From JAHFUS01 sp035689115 (lineage in GTDB: Bacteria; Actinomycetota; Acidimicrobiia; Acidimicrobiales; GCA-2861595), in contig DASSMA010000076.1 of assembly GCA_035689115.1 (NCBI GenBank), forward strand, positions 1-64,000: a DNA stretch of 64,000 nt, in the 5' to 3' direction. The translations under genes and the position numbers were made by a program. This document shows, piece by piece, positions 24,995 through 32,317 of this stretch; within the stretch, counting starts at the first letter, position 1; each line of letters starts with the position of its first letter. The notes under the pieces are model-generated. The model searched no databases. It was not told the origin of the DNA and worked only from the letters and a program-made list of their open reading frames with translations.

Positions 24995-25708
24995 TCACGA
25001 CGATCTGCGCTCCGGGCGGAACGTGCGCAGGATGGTGACCACCTGCGACCGGTCGAACGCGTCGGCGGGGGCGGTGGCGAACACGGTGAGGCTGAGGCCG
25101 TCGTCCACGTCGGTGAACAGCTGCGCCGAATGGACGGCCTGGGTGCCGCCGTCGGTGGTGCGCTGGTCCTCGGTCCACTCGAGGAGGACGGCGTCGCGCA
25201 CCCCCGGCCAGGCCACCACGGTGCGGCGGATGCCGGTTGCCTTGGCGGTCAGCTCCTTGGTGGTGGCCAGGACGCGGGACTGCTCGAAGACGCTGGTCCT
25301 GCCCTGCTTGGTGTCCCGGAGCACGCCCACCAGCGGCCGGGTGCCGCCGGCGCCGGTGACGCCCCCCGTACCCGGCCCGGTGAGGGCCAGGAGCGGCTCG
25401 CCCTCGGTGGAGGTGCCGTCCTTGCGGACGAAGCCGGACGGCGCCCGCAGGGTGAAGCCCTCGCCCCGCACCACGACGAAGCCGGCAGGGATCTTGTCGA
25501 GCGGTTCGAACTCGTCGGGCGTCGTCTGCACCTTCTCGGGCCCGCCGAATGGCCGTAGGATGCCCACCTGGCCGAGCCGGGTGCTGGCGGCGCCGGCCGC
25601 CGGTGGGTGGTCGCTCCCGGCCCCGCCGCACGCGCCGGCAGCGACGACCACGGCAGCGACGGCCACGAGGGTGAACACCCTCGGACCTCGACCGGTCAGC
25701 CGCCGCAC
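24995..25708 (-). CDS. Putative exported lipoprotein
   Basis: This 237-residue protein starts at GTG 25708, with GAGGAGG about 7 bases upstream. The N-terminus has basic residues, a hydrophobic stretch (VFTLVAVAAVVVAAGA) and then Cys in AAGACGG, a loose lipobox. The mature part has beta-rich sequence (GFVVVRGEGFTLRAPSGFV, VLLEWTEDQRTTDGGTQAVHSAQLFTDVDDGLSLTVFATAP). This resembles small PsbP/LpqN-type lipoproteins that read serum- or lipid-like ligands, but the match is only textural. It heads a two-gene transcript with the frameshifted membrane gene. Confidence 0.65.
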   Translation of the reverse strand: MRRLTGRGPRVFTLVAVAAVVVAAGACGGAGSDHPPAAGAASTRLGQVGILRPFGGPEKVQTTPDEFEPLDKIPAGFVVVRGEGFTLRAPSGFVRKDGTSTEGEPLLALTGPGTGGVTGAGGTRPLVGVLRDTKQGRTSVFEQSRVLATTKELTAKATGIRRTVVAWPGVRDAVLLEWTEDQRTTDGGTQAVHSAQLFTDVDDGLSLTVFATAPADAFDRSQVVTILRTFRPERRSS

Positions 25709-25921
25709 TCCATCCTCCTCACCCAGGTGGTGCCGTCCCAGTAGGCGGCGCCCGTGCTGGTCTGGCTGGCCGACTCGACCGACGCCCCCCACCGCTGCCC
25801 CATGGCCGAGCCTACCGGCAGGTGCACGCTCGGTTTCGGAATATCCCGCCCCGTCGATCTCCCTCCGCGATTCGCCGCGAAATGTGCTTGCCGCCAAGCG
25901 GTCTGCTGCGAGGATGGCGGC

Positions 25922-27589
25922 GTGGGTGACACCTTCCGGCCCTTCGACGCCTTCCTCGTGGCGGTTGCCCCGCTCCCGGCCTGGTCCGACGCCATGGACC
26001 CCGCGTACGACCCGGCGGTCGAGCCGGCGCCGGTCGACCTCGCCAGGCCGGTCCTCAGCCACTTCGCCTTCCTCGGGCCGCTCGGCTTCGCCGTCGCACC
26101 GCCCGACAACTGGGAGCGGGGGGCGGCGGTCGCCATCCCGTTCGTCCGCGACGACACCGTCGTGCTGGTCGTCGTCGCCCCGGCAACCGTCGGCTTCCTC
26201 GTCGTGGTGACGCCGGGCGTCGTGGGCGACGTGACCGCCGTCGGGGTGCTGCAATCGCTCGCCGCCGCCGAGGGGCGAGCGCAGCGGGCGACCTTCGGCT
26301 CGTTCCCGGTGCCGGCATGCACGCCCCAGGGGTTCGACGGCCTGGTCGCCAGGCACGCGGCCGCCTTCGCGGACGCGGCGGCGACGTTGCTCGCAGAGCG
26401 ACCGGCCGACCTCCGCCACATCGCCGCCCGGACGGCGGCGGCGGTCGACGAGGTGAGCCGGGCCGTGCAGGTGGCCCACACCCGGCGACGTGGCGAGGCG
26501 GCGTGGGCGGAGGGCCGGGACGGCGCCACCGTCCAGGCCTACGAGCGCCTCTCGGAGCTGGACACCCTTGACGAGGACGAGGCTCGACGCCTGGCCACGG
26601 CACGGGACCGGGAGGCACAGACCGCCGCGGCGCTGGAGCGGGGCGACGACGACGAACGGGAGTGGCTCGACCGCCGAGCCGACCACGTCCGCCTGACGCA
26701 CCGGGCAGTCCACGAGGCGTTCGACCGGCGGTCGTCGGCCGGCGCCTTCGCCGCCTGGGAGGACGCGGCGACGGCAGCCCACGAGGCGTTCGAGATCATG
26801 TACCCGCGCCGGTTCTGGGACGACGTCGAGCGTCTCCGGGCCGGCGATCCCGACGCCGTCGAGCCGCTGCTGGCGTTCCTCGAGGCCGACCCGTGGTGCT
26901 TCCGCTCCGGCTACGCCAAGGAGACGATCCTGCGGTTCCTCCGGCGGCACCGGCTGGACGGCGGGCAACAGGCACGGGTCGAGGGCGTCCTCCTCCATGC
27001 CGTCGACGCCGGCGACCGGCGCGAGTTCCGGATGAGCTGCAAGCTGGCCCGCGCCAACGCCACGCCCGGGCTGCGAGCGGGCCTGCACGCCCGGTTGCGT
27101 TCGGCCGACCCCGGGGTGGCTCGCCGGGCGCTGTTGATGCTGACGTCGATCAAGCGACCGCGGCTGGATGCCGCCGAGGTCGCCATCGCCCGGGGGGTCG
27201 TCCTCCGGGGCGCCGAGCGCCGGAGGGCGCCCCGCTGGGTCGGCGAGCTCGCCTGGCGGTTCTGGTCCGACGACTGGGAGGACGAGCTGCGCTCCGCCGC
27301 CATCAGTGGGGCGCCGGGGAGCGACGCCGCCCTGCGGGTGCTGGCCGCGCTGCCTCGGACCCACCTCGACCCGGAGAGCAGCGACCGCCTGGCGGCGCTG
27401 GTGCTGCGTGTGGTCGACCACGGCGGGAACGAGAGTTGGTTCGAGCGCATGGCGCCCCGGGTGGACTCCCCCGCGCTCCGCGCAGCGCTCGAACGGCGCC
27501 AGGAGCACCCGGACGACAACGTGCGGCGGCGGGCCCGGTGGGCGCTCAACGCCATGGTGCGGGCGGAGGCGCGGCGGACGGACCCCTGA
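25922..27589 (+). CDS. Large cytoplasmic protein with HEAT-like C-terminus
   Basis: GTG 25922 is preferred, with GAGG 8 bases before it; an upstream ATG at 25754 would translate non-coding-looking sequence. The protein has 555 residues, no signal and no membrane segment. The N-terminal 160 residues are alpha/beta (AVAPPDNWERGAAVAIPFVRDDTVVLVVVAP). A charged coiled-coil-like middle (about 200-300) is rich in Arg/Glu. The C-terminal 260 residues look like stacked helical repeats (RFLRRHRLDGGQQARVEGVLLHAV, RSADPGVARRALLMLTSIKRP), as in HEAT proteins. No enzyme motif is seen. The gene stands alone between opposed operons. Confidence 0.7.
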   Translation: MGDTFRPFDAFLVAVAPLPAWSDAMDPAYDPAVEPAPVDLARPVLSHFAFLGPLGFAVAPPDNWERGAAVAIPFVRDDTVVLVVVAPATVGFLVVVTPGVVGDVTAVGVLQSLAAAEGRAQRATFGSFPVPACTPQGFDGLVARHAAAFADAAATLLAERPADLRHIAARTAAAVDEVSRAVQVAHTRRRGEAAWAEGRDGATVQAYERLSELDTLDEDEARRLATARDREAQTAAALERGDDDEREWLDRRADHVRLTHRAVHEAFDRRSSAGAFAAWEDAATAAHEAFEIMYPRRFWDDVERLRAGDPDAVEPLLAFLEADPWCFRSGYAKETILRFLRRHRLDGGQQARVEGVLLHAVDAGDRREFRMSCKLARANATPGLRAGLHARLRSADPGVARRALLMLTSIKRPRLDAAEVAIARGVVLRGAERRRAPRWVGELAWRFWSDDWEDELRSAAISGAPGSDAALRVLAALPRTHLDPESSDRLAALVLRVVDHGGNESWFERMAPRVDSPALRAALERRQEHPDDNVRRRARWALNAMVRAEARRTDP

Positions 27590-27613
27590 CGTCGTTGCTC
27601 AGCGGCGCCGTCG

Positions 27614-27644
27614 GGGCCCGTCCCCGGCACCATGGTACGGGCCC
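27614..27644. terminator. Hairpin after the HEAT-like gene
   Basis: The arms GGGCCCGT (27614-27621) and ACGGGCCC (27637-27644) are separated by 15 bases and lie 24 bases after the stop codon. There is no T-run, as is usual in high-GC actinobacteria. It is probably a transcription terminator. Confidence 0.45.
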
Positions 27645-27753
27645 GGCCCGCCGCCGCTCGCAAATGCACCCTTGACGCCAGACCGGCTCCGGCGACGCTT
27701 GGTGAGCGCCATCAAGGGCGCGTCCGTTCCGGGGTGGGGGCATTCGGGAGGGC

Positions 27754-28160
27754 GTGGCTCGCACCACGCGCGACGACGGCCCGTCTCAGAAGACCGTAAT
27801 TGCTGCATCGTTGCCGGGGGGACTGCTCGCCGGAGGCACGCTGTTCGCGCAGCCGATCGCCGGCGCAGCCGGTGCCGCGACGGCGTTCGTCACCAACGAC
27901 CCCGCTCCTGCCGTACCGGTCCGGCACAGCGAAGGTCCAGGAGGTCAGGAACCCGTTCCAGGTCGACTGCTTCGCCGCGCAGGTGTTCCACCACAACGTC
28001 GACGTCCCGGCCGGCAAGATCGTCGTCTCGCAGACGGGGCCTCGACCTCTACGTGGGCTCGGTGCCCACACCGCCTACATGTCGGGTGGCAACGCCTTCG
28101 TCACCGTGTTCCGCAGCTCGGCCGACGGCGCGGTGGCGATGTGGACTTCAGCCTCTCGGG
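27754..28160 (+). pseudogene. Decayed exported hypothetical protein
   Basis: From GTG 27754, 50 codons look like a signal-peptide region ending AGAATAFVTNDPAP. Coding-like sequence then continues in other frames as VRNPFQVDCFAAQVFHHNVDVPAGKIVV, HTAYMSGGNAFVTVFRSSADG and GDVDFSLSGYLVDA. Read together they suggest one secreted beta-sandwich-like protein of about 140 residues with at least three frame changes. A TGCACCCTTGAC box at 27665-27676 lies upstream. The 3' end runs into the opposed oxidoreductase gene. No function is assigned. Confidence 0.45.
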
Positions 28161-29009
28161 CTACCTGGTCGACGCCCGAGCACGGCCCGGCGGTCCGGAC
28201 ACGCGCATGCCGCTGCGCTCGAGGGGGGCGAGGAAGGCCGTCGGGTCGGCGACGAGGTCGGCCAGACTGCCGGCGCCGGCGCGGCAACGCCCGGCGGCGA
28301 GCCACACGGCCGCCTCGGCGGCCACCTCGCCGGGGGCACCGGTGGCGGTACCGCCGCGGGACTGATGGGCTCCGTCGACGCCCTCGCCGCGGATCTTGAC
28401 GGCCACACCGGCCGAGCGTGTCGGCGACCGGTGCCGGACGACGACCCGCGCCTGAGGGAAGGCCCGCTCGAGGAGCATGAGGGCGCCGTCACGCCCGTCC
28501 TCCGGCCGACCGCGGCCGGGCCACGCCGTCACCCTCACGTCCCGTATGCCGGCGAGGTGGCGGGCCGCCCGGCGGGCCAGCAACCCATCGAGACCGGGCG
28601 ACAGCCCGGCACCGACAGCTACCGTGCACCCGGCCTCCCGCGCAGGCCCGTCCAGGTCCAGAAGAGCGCCGACGTCCTCGGCCGACTGCGACAGCGAGAC
28701 GACGTGGACGCCCTCGGCGACCGCCTCCTCGGCCAGCCGGCGATGTGGGGGCGGGCACGCCAGCACGGCGACGTCGAATCCCCGCTCGGCACCCGGCGGC
28801 GCGGCGGCGGCCGTACGCCACACCCTCGGCCGCCACAGCCCCCGACGGGCCGGGGCTCCGAGGGAGAGCACCAGGATGCCGGCTCGGTCGAGGACGTCGT
28901 CGCCCCCGTGCCGCCCGACGACGACCAGGTCGGCGAGCTCCGCGTGGTGCAACAGGCGGCGCGCGGTGGCCGAACCGACGACACCGGGCCCGACGACCAC
29001 GACGCGCAA
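28161..29009 (-). CDS. NAD(P)-binding oxidoreductase, saccharopine dehydrogenase-like
   Basis: This 282-residue protein has a probable TTG start at 29009, preceded by AAGGGG at 6 bases; GTG 29000 is an alternative. A Rossmann nucleotide-binding loop opens it (VVVVGPGVVGSATARRLL), followed by FDVAVLACPPPHRRLAEEAVAEGVHVVSLS and a GAGLSPGLDGLLARRAA segment, as in saccharopine/homospermidine-dehydrogenase-type reductases. It is shorter than the classical enzymes. The gene starts 16 bases after the sulfotransferase stop, so it belongs to the sulfation operon and may supply or modify the acceptor. Substrate unknown. Confidence 0.7.
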   Translation of the reverse strand: MRVVVVGPGVVGSATARRLLHHAELADLVVVGRHGGDDVLDRAGILVLSLGAPARRGLWRPRVWRTAAAAPPGAERGFDVAVLACPPPHRRLAEEAVAEGVHVVSLSQSAEDVGALLDLDGPAREAGCTVAVGAGLSPGLDGLLARRAARHLAGIRDVRVTAWPGRGRPEDGRDGALMLLERAFPQARVVVRHRSPTRSAGVAVKIRGEGVDGAHQSRGGTATGAPGEVAAEAAVWLAAGRCRAGAGSLADLVADPTAFLAPLERSGMRVSGPPGRARASTR

Positions 29010-29025
29010 GCGACGCCCCTTGTCC

Positions 29026-29961
29026 CTACGGTGTGCCCGACGGCTTCGGCCCGACGGCTCGGCGTGGCAGCCACCACAACCGGCTGCGCTCGTACCCGGT
29101 CGCCAGGAGGGCGCCGCCCGCGGCGCGGTCGAAGGCCAGCCGCTCGAGCAGGCCGAACCGGCGCTGCCAATCGCCGGTGCGCCCGGCGCCACGGAATTTG
29201 CCCTCGCCGTGGTCGAGCCGCCCGAGGTCGGTCGCCTCCACCGCCCGACCCACGAGGTCGTCGTCGTACGGCATGCCGCAGAAGTCGAGGAGGCGCCGGG
29301 TGCCGGCGAGCGGGTCGGCCCTCAGGTCCTCGTAGCGGACCTCGTGGAGCCGGGGCCCGAGCCGCTCGCCGAGGATCCGCATCCTGTCGACACATCCACG
29401 CCAGGCCCGGGCCCGGGTGTAGAGCGGTCCTATCGGGAGTTGGACGCGCACGGCGAGGCCGGCGGTATCCACGTCGAGGAGCGCCGGTCGCCACCACGAG
29501 GCCCAGCCCGTCGCCGCTGCGCTCCATGACACGACCACGTCACGCCCGTCCCGCAGGACGTGGACGAACGTGGCCTCGGGGAAGACCTGGCTGATGAAGT
29601 CGACGGCATAGAGGTGGCTCGGCGTCTTCTCGACGAGAAACCGGTGGTGCGGCTCCAGGGCGGCGCCCAGCCACTGAGCCGCCAGCGTCCGGAGGTCGGC
29701 GATCGCCCGCTCCCGTCCCACCAGCTCGCCGACCGCCCCGCCCCCGGCGGGCGGGCGCCAGTGCATGCTCGAGGCGAACCCGCCGAGGCCGGCCTCGCCG
29801 AAGAGGAAGGACTCGAACACGCACGCCGCCTGCGGGTGGCTGGCCAGCAGGTCATGAACCCAGGTGGTACCCGATCGGGGCATCCCGACGACGAAGATGG
29901 GACCGCGCTCGAGTTGCCGGAGCGGCTCCGGCAGAGACGTCGTCGGCCCCGGGCTCGTCAC
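29026..29961 (-). CDS. PAPS-dependent sulfotransferase
   Basis: This enzyme transfers sulfate from PAPS to an acceptor. It has 311 residues from a GTG start. The 5'-phosphosulfate loop is GPIFVVGMPRSGTTWVHDLL (about 20-39), and the 3'-phosphate-binding segment is FVHVLRDGRDVVVSW (about 132-146). The catalytic-base region has His residues in HHRFLVEKTP. No signal peptide is present, so it is cytosolic. It lies 22 bases after the APS kinase, which makes PAPS. The acceptor (glycan, lipid or small molecule) cannot be told from sequence. Confidence 0.9.
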   Translation of the reverse strand: MTSPGPTTSLPEPLRQLERGPIFVVGMPRSGTTWVHDLLASHPQAACVFESFLFGEAGLGGFASSMHWRPPAGGGAVGELVGRERAIADLRTLAAQWLGAALEPHHRFLVEKTPSHLYAVDFISQVFPEATFVHVLRDGRDVVVSWSAAATGWASWWRPALLDVDTAGLAVRVQLPIGPLYTRARAWRGCVDRMRILGERLGPRLHEVRYEDLRADPLAGTRRLLDFCGMPYDDDLVGRAVEATDLGRLDHGEGKFRGAGRTGDWQRRFGLLERLAFDRAAGGALLATGYERSRLWWLPRRAVGPKPSGTP

Positions 29962-29983
29962 GCCAACCGCGCAGGAGGTCCGC

Positions 29984-30574
29984 TCAATATCGCATCGCCC
30001 CTTCGGGACTTCGCACCAGCGAGTCGCCGGCAGACAGGCCTCGCGGGCCGGTCATGCGGGCGGCGACCGCCGTCCAGACGGCCTGCAACGACTCCTCCAC
30101 GGTCTGGAGATGGGTCGGCACCACCACCTCGGGCCGCTCCGGGGGTTCGTACGGGTCGTCGACTCCGGTGAGGCCGCGCACCAGCCCGGCCCGCTGGCGG
30201 GCGTAGAGGCCCTTCACGTCCCGCTCGGCGCATGTCGCGACGGGCGTCGAAACGTGCACCTCCATGAAGCGCCCGTCGTGGCGGGCCCGCACCTCGTCCC
30301 GCTCCCGGCGGTAGGGCGACACGAGTGCGCATACGACGACGACACCGTTGCGGCACAGGAGGTTCGCCACGTAGCCGACCCGGCGCACGTTTTCGGCCCG
30401 GTCCTCCCGGGAGAATCCGAGGCCGCGCCCCAGCTCGGTGCGGACGGCGTCGCCGTCGATCACCTCGACGCGGTGCCCGGCTTCCCGCAGCCGGGCGCCG
30501 AGGCGGCGAGCAAGCGTGGTCTTGCCCGACGACGGCAGCCCGGTGAGCCACACGGTGAGGCCCTCGACGGTCAC
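29984..30574 (-). CDS. cysC: Adenylylsulfate (APS) kinase
   Basis: This enzyme phosphorylates APS to PAPS. It has 196 residues from GTG 30574, whose bases overlap the stop of a small upstream frame. Walker A GLPSSGKTTLARRLG lies at about 10-24. The family signatures are DGDAVRTELGRGLGFSREDRAENVRRVGYVANLL and the lid region RDVKGLYARQRAG followed by TGVDDPYEPPERPEV, all intact. The last 25 residues (TGPRGLSAGDSLVRSPEGAMRY) extend past the usual end. It feeds the adjacent sulfotransferase. No ATP sulfurylase is encoded here, so APS must come from another locus. Confidence 0.93.
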   Translation of the reverse strand: MTVEGLTVWLTGLPSSGKTTLARRLGARLREAGHRVEVIDGDAVRTELGRGLGFSREDRAENVRRVGYVANLLCRNGVVVVCALVSPYRRERDEVRARHDGRFMEVHVSTPVATCAERDVKGLYARQRAGLVRGLTGVDDPYEPPERPEVVVPTHLQTVEESLQAVWTAVAARMTGPRGLSAGDSLVRSPEGAMRY

Positions 30575-30687
30575 AGCAGCATCGCCGTCAAGGCATCGAG
30601 GAGGTCGCCGCCGACCTCGGGTGGGTACGCCACCGCCGGGAGGACCCTTTTGCACAAGGACCGCAGCAGCTCCGGTGCCAGCTCCAC
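30571..30687 (-). CDS. Possible 38-aa leader protein of sulfation operon
   Basis: The frame from GTG 30687 reads VELAPELLRSLCKRVLPAVA then YPPEVGGDLLDALTAMLL, and stops at 30571 with a GTGA overlap onto cysC. GGAGGAAGG lies upstream as a possible ribosome site. The overlap and the amphipathic, natural-looking sequence favour translation. It could be a small helper protein or simply couple translation into cysC. Confidence 0.4.
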   Translation of the reverse strand: MELAPELLRSLCKRVLPAVAYPPEVGGDLLDALTAMLL

Positions 30688-30912
30688 CTCCGACCCTTCC
30701 TCCGACCTCGGCTCCCGGACGCCGGCGATGCGGGGACGCGCCTGTACGCCGGCCGCCCTGCCCGACCATCCGCCGATTTGTCCCGTTTGCGATGTTCCCG
30801 GGTAAGTCTAGGAACCTGCGCTCCTCGTCCCAAGGGCCATCCTGAGCGCCGACCGTTCGTCGGTGGCGTCCCCCACACGGTCCGGTGGCGGCCCACATGT
30901 CAGACTGCGGCC

Positions 30913-31284
30913 GTGGTCACGAGGGTGGTGGTCGACGCCGCCAACGTGATCGGATCCCGCCCGGACGGCTGGTGGCGCGACCGCCCTGGCGCGGCGCGCC
31001 GCTTCGCCGAGCGGGTACGCACAACGGTGGTGGCCCGCCGGCTGGAGACGCCCGTGATCTTGGTGCTCGAAGGCAGCGCCCGGGCGGGAGCCGCCGAAGA
31101 GGACGTGGGCGGCGTCCAGGTCGTCCACGCGTCCGGGTCGGGTGACGACGCGATCGTCGCCTTGGCCGACACGACCGACCACGTGGTCGTGGTCACCGCC
31201 GACCGCCTACTGGCCGCTCGCGTGAGGGCGATGGACGCCGACGTCGTCGGCCCGGGCTGGCTGCTCGACCGCTTGGTGGATTGA
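30913..31284 (+). CDS. NYN/PIN-like domain protein
   Basis: This 123-residue protein starts at GTG 30913; an earlier ATG at 30778 adds an implausible Arg/Pro leader. The fold outline is RVVVDAANVIGSRPDGWW at the N-terminus, VILVLEGSAR in the middle, and SGDDAIVALAD...HVVVVTADRLLAARV near the end. This matches PIN/NYN RNase-like domains (first Asp in VDAANV, Asp pair SGDD, final Asp in TADR), so the acidic cluster needed for metal is present. It is a probable RNA-cleaving or nucleotide-binding protein. It is transcribed away from the sulfation operon. Confidence 0.72.
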   Translation: MVTRVVVDAANVIGSRPDGWWRDRPGAARRFAERVRTTVVARRLETPVILVLEGSARAGAAEEDVGGVQVVHASGSGDDAIVALADTTDHVVVVTADRLLAARVRAMDADVVGPGWLLDRLVD

Positions 31285-31511
31285 ACACCTGCGTCGAGCG
31301 CAATCGGAACTCCTGAACCACTCCGTCTCTGGTTTCCTGCCTGGGTCCGCCGAGGGCAACCACGGTTCGAGGAGAGCGTCGAGGTCAGCGTCCGTCATCG
31401 GCCCGCCTGTCAGCCCGCATTACGAGTCTGCATCGGCGAGCTTCCAAGGCGGACTCTGAGGAAATGCGCGGGCGGACGAGTTCGTCATCAGAGGTTGGAG
31501 ACACCACCTTC
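31285..31511. other. Spacer without a recognisable gene
   Basis: No frame has a plausible start, ribosome site and coding texture. It separates the NYN-like gene from the decayed toxin/immunity remnants on the opposite strand. Confidence 0.5.
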
Positions 31512-31800
31512 TCAGTCCTCGACGCTCGGCCGGATCGGCGACAAGAAGGGGTCGACATGTACCGCAACGTGTCCCCGAGCCACTACCCGAACCCGAAACT
31601 CGTTTCCACCAGCTGCTTCGGGGAGATCGTCGTCTCGTTCATACCTGACCCCATTCAGGCAGTGCAGCGTGACCGCCAACGAGGGTCGGTTGATGGACGC
31701 CACTCGGTCCTGAAGCTCCTGGATACCTTCCTGCAATGTCCCCGTGTCGACGTCGACCGGGGACTCGGCAATGGAGCACCACCACTGAGCTCGTACATGG
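31512..31800 (-). pseudogene. Immunity-protein-like remnant
   Basis: An open stretch reads IAESPVDVDTGTLQEGIQEL then SLAVTLHCLNGVRYERDDDL, PEAAGGNEFRVRVVARGHVA and VHVDPFLSPI before stopping. It looks like a small acidic beta-rich protein. It directly follows the toxin remnant on the same strand, the usual place of an immunity gene. No convincing start codon remains in this frame. The immunity role is inferred from position only. Confidence 0.4.
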
Positions 31801-31803
31801 CGT

Positions 31804-32210
31804 TCAACCTCTCCCGGAGGGCTGGGTGTCGATGACTGGGGCGACTCCGTACTCGGCGCCGTACCGCTGAAGAACACTTCTCACCTCCGCGTGAGGTGGT
31901 CCGTCGAAATGGAAATACGGGGTTCGGCCTGAGTCCATCGCCGCTTCGAAGGTTGCACGAGCCTGCAGTCGGAAACGCGAACTGAGGGTGAAGTTCGCCG
32001 GCTTCGACTCCGCCACATAGTCCGTCGCTGATCGCGTCGAATTCGCGGCCCGCATTCGGCCTGAACCCGATGGCGTCGGCCTCGAGGCCCGCCTCGGTGT
32101 CCCAGAGGATGCGAGTGAGGACGAACGCATGAAGGGGTGCGATCCCTACGAAGGGCGAGGCGATCTGTGAGCGTGAAACTACACGAGACGGCGACCGAAC
32201 GCCGGATTCG
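31804..32210 (-). pseudogene. Restriction-endonuclease-fold toxin domain, frameshifted remnant
   Basis: The upstream frame reads SQIASPFVGIAPLHAFVLTR then ILWDTEAGLEADAIGFRPNA and GREFDAISD. One extra base at about 32022 moves the reading to DYVAESKPANFTLSSRFRLQ, ARATFEAAMDSGRTPYFHFD, GPPHAEVRSVLQRYGAEYGV and APVIDTQPSG. Read through, this matches the C-terminal toxin domain of polymorphic toxins with the EFDAxxDxYxAxxKPANF core, whose Glu/Asp and Lys are the expected nuclease residues. The N-terminal delivery part of the toxin is absent. It is a decayed or displaced toxin tip rather than a working gene. Confidence 0.6.
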
Positions 32211-32317
32211 GTCAGAGGCCCGCCGGCACACCGTCTTCCCCGGCTTGGCCGCCAAGGACGGTTCCGCAGGATGTCGCCGGTTCGTTGACGGCCGGGCGTG
32301 TCAGATTGCGGCTGTCC

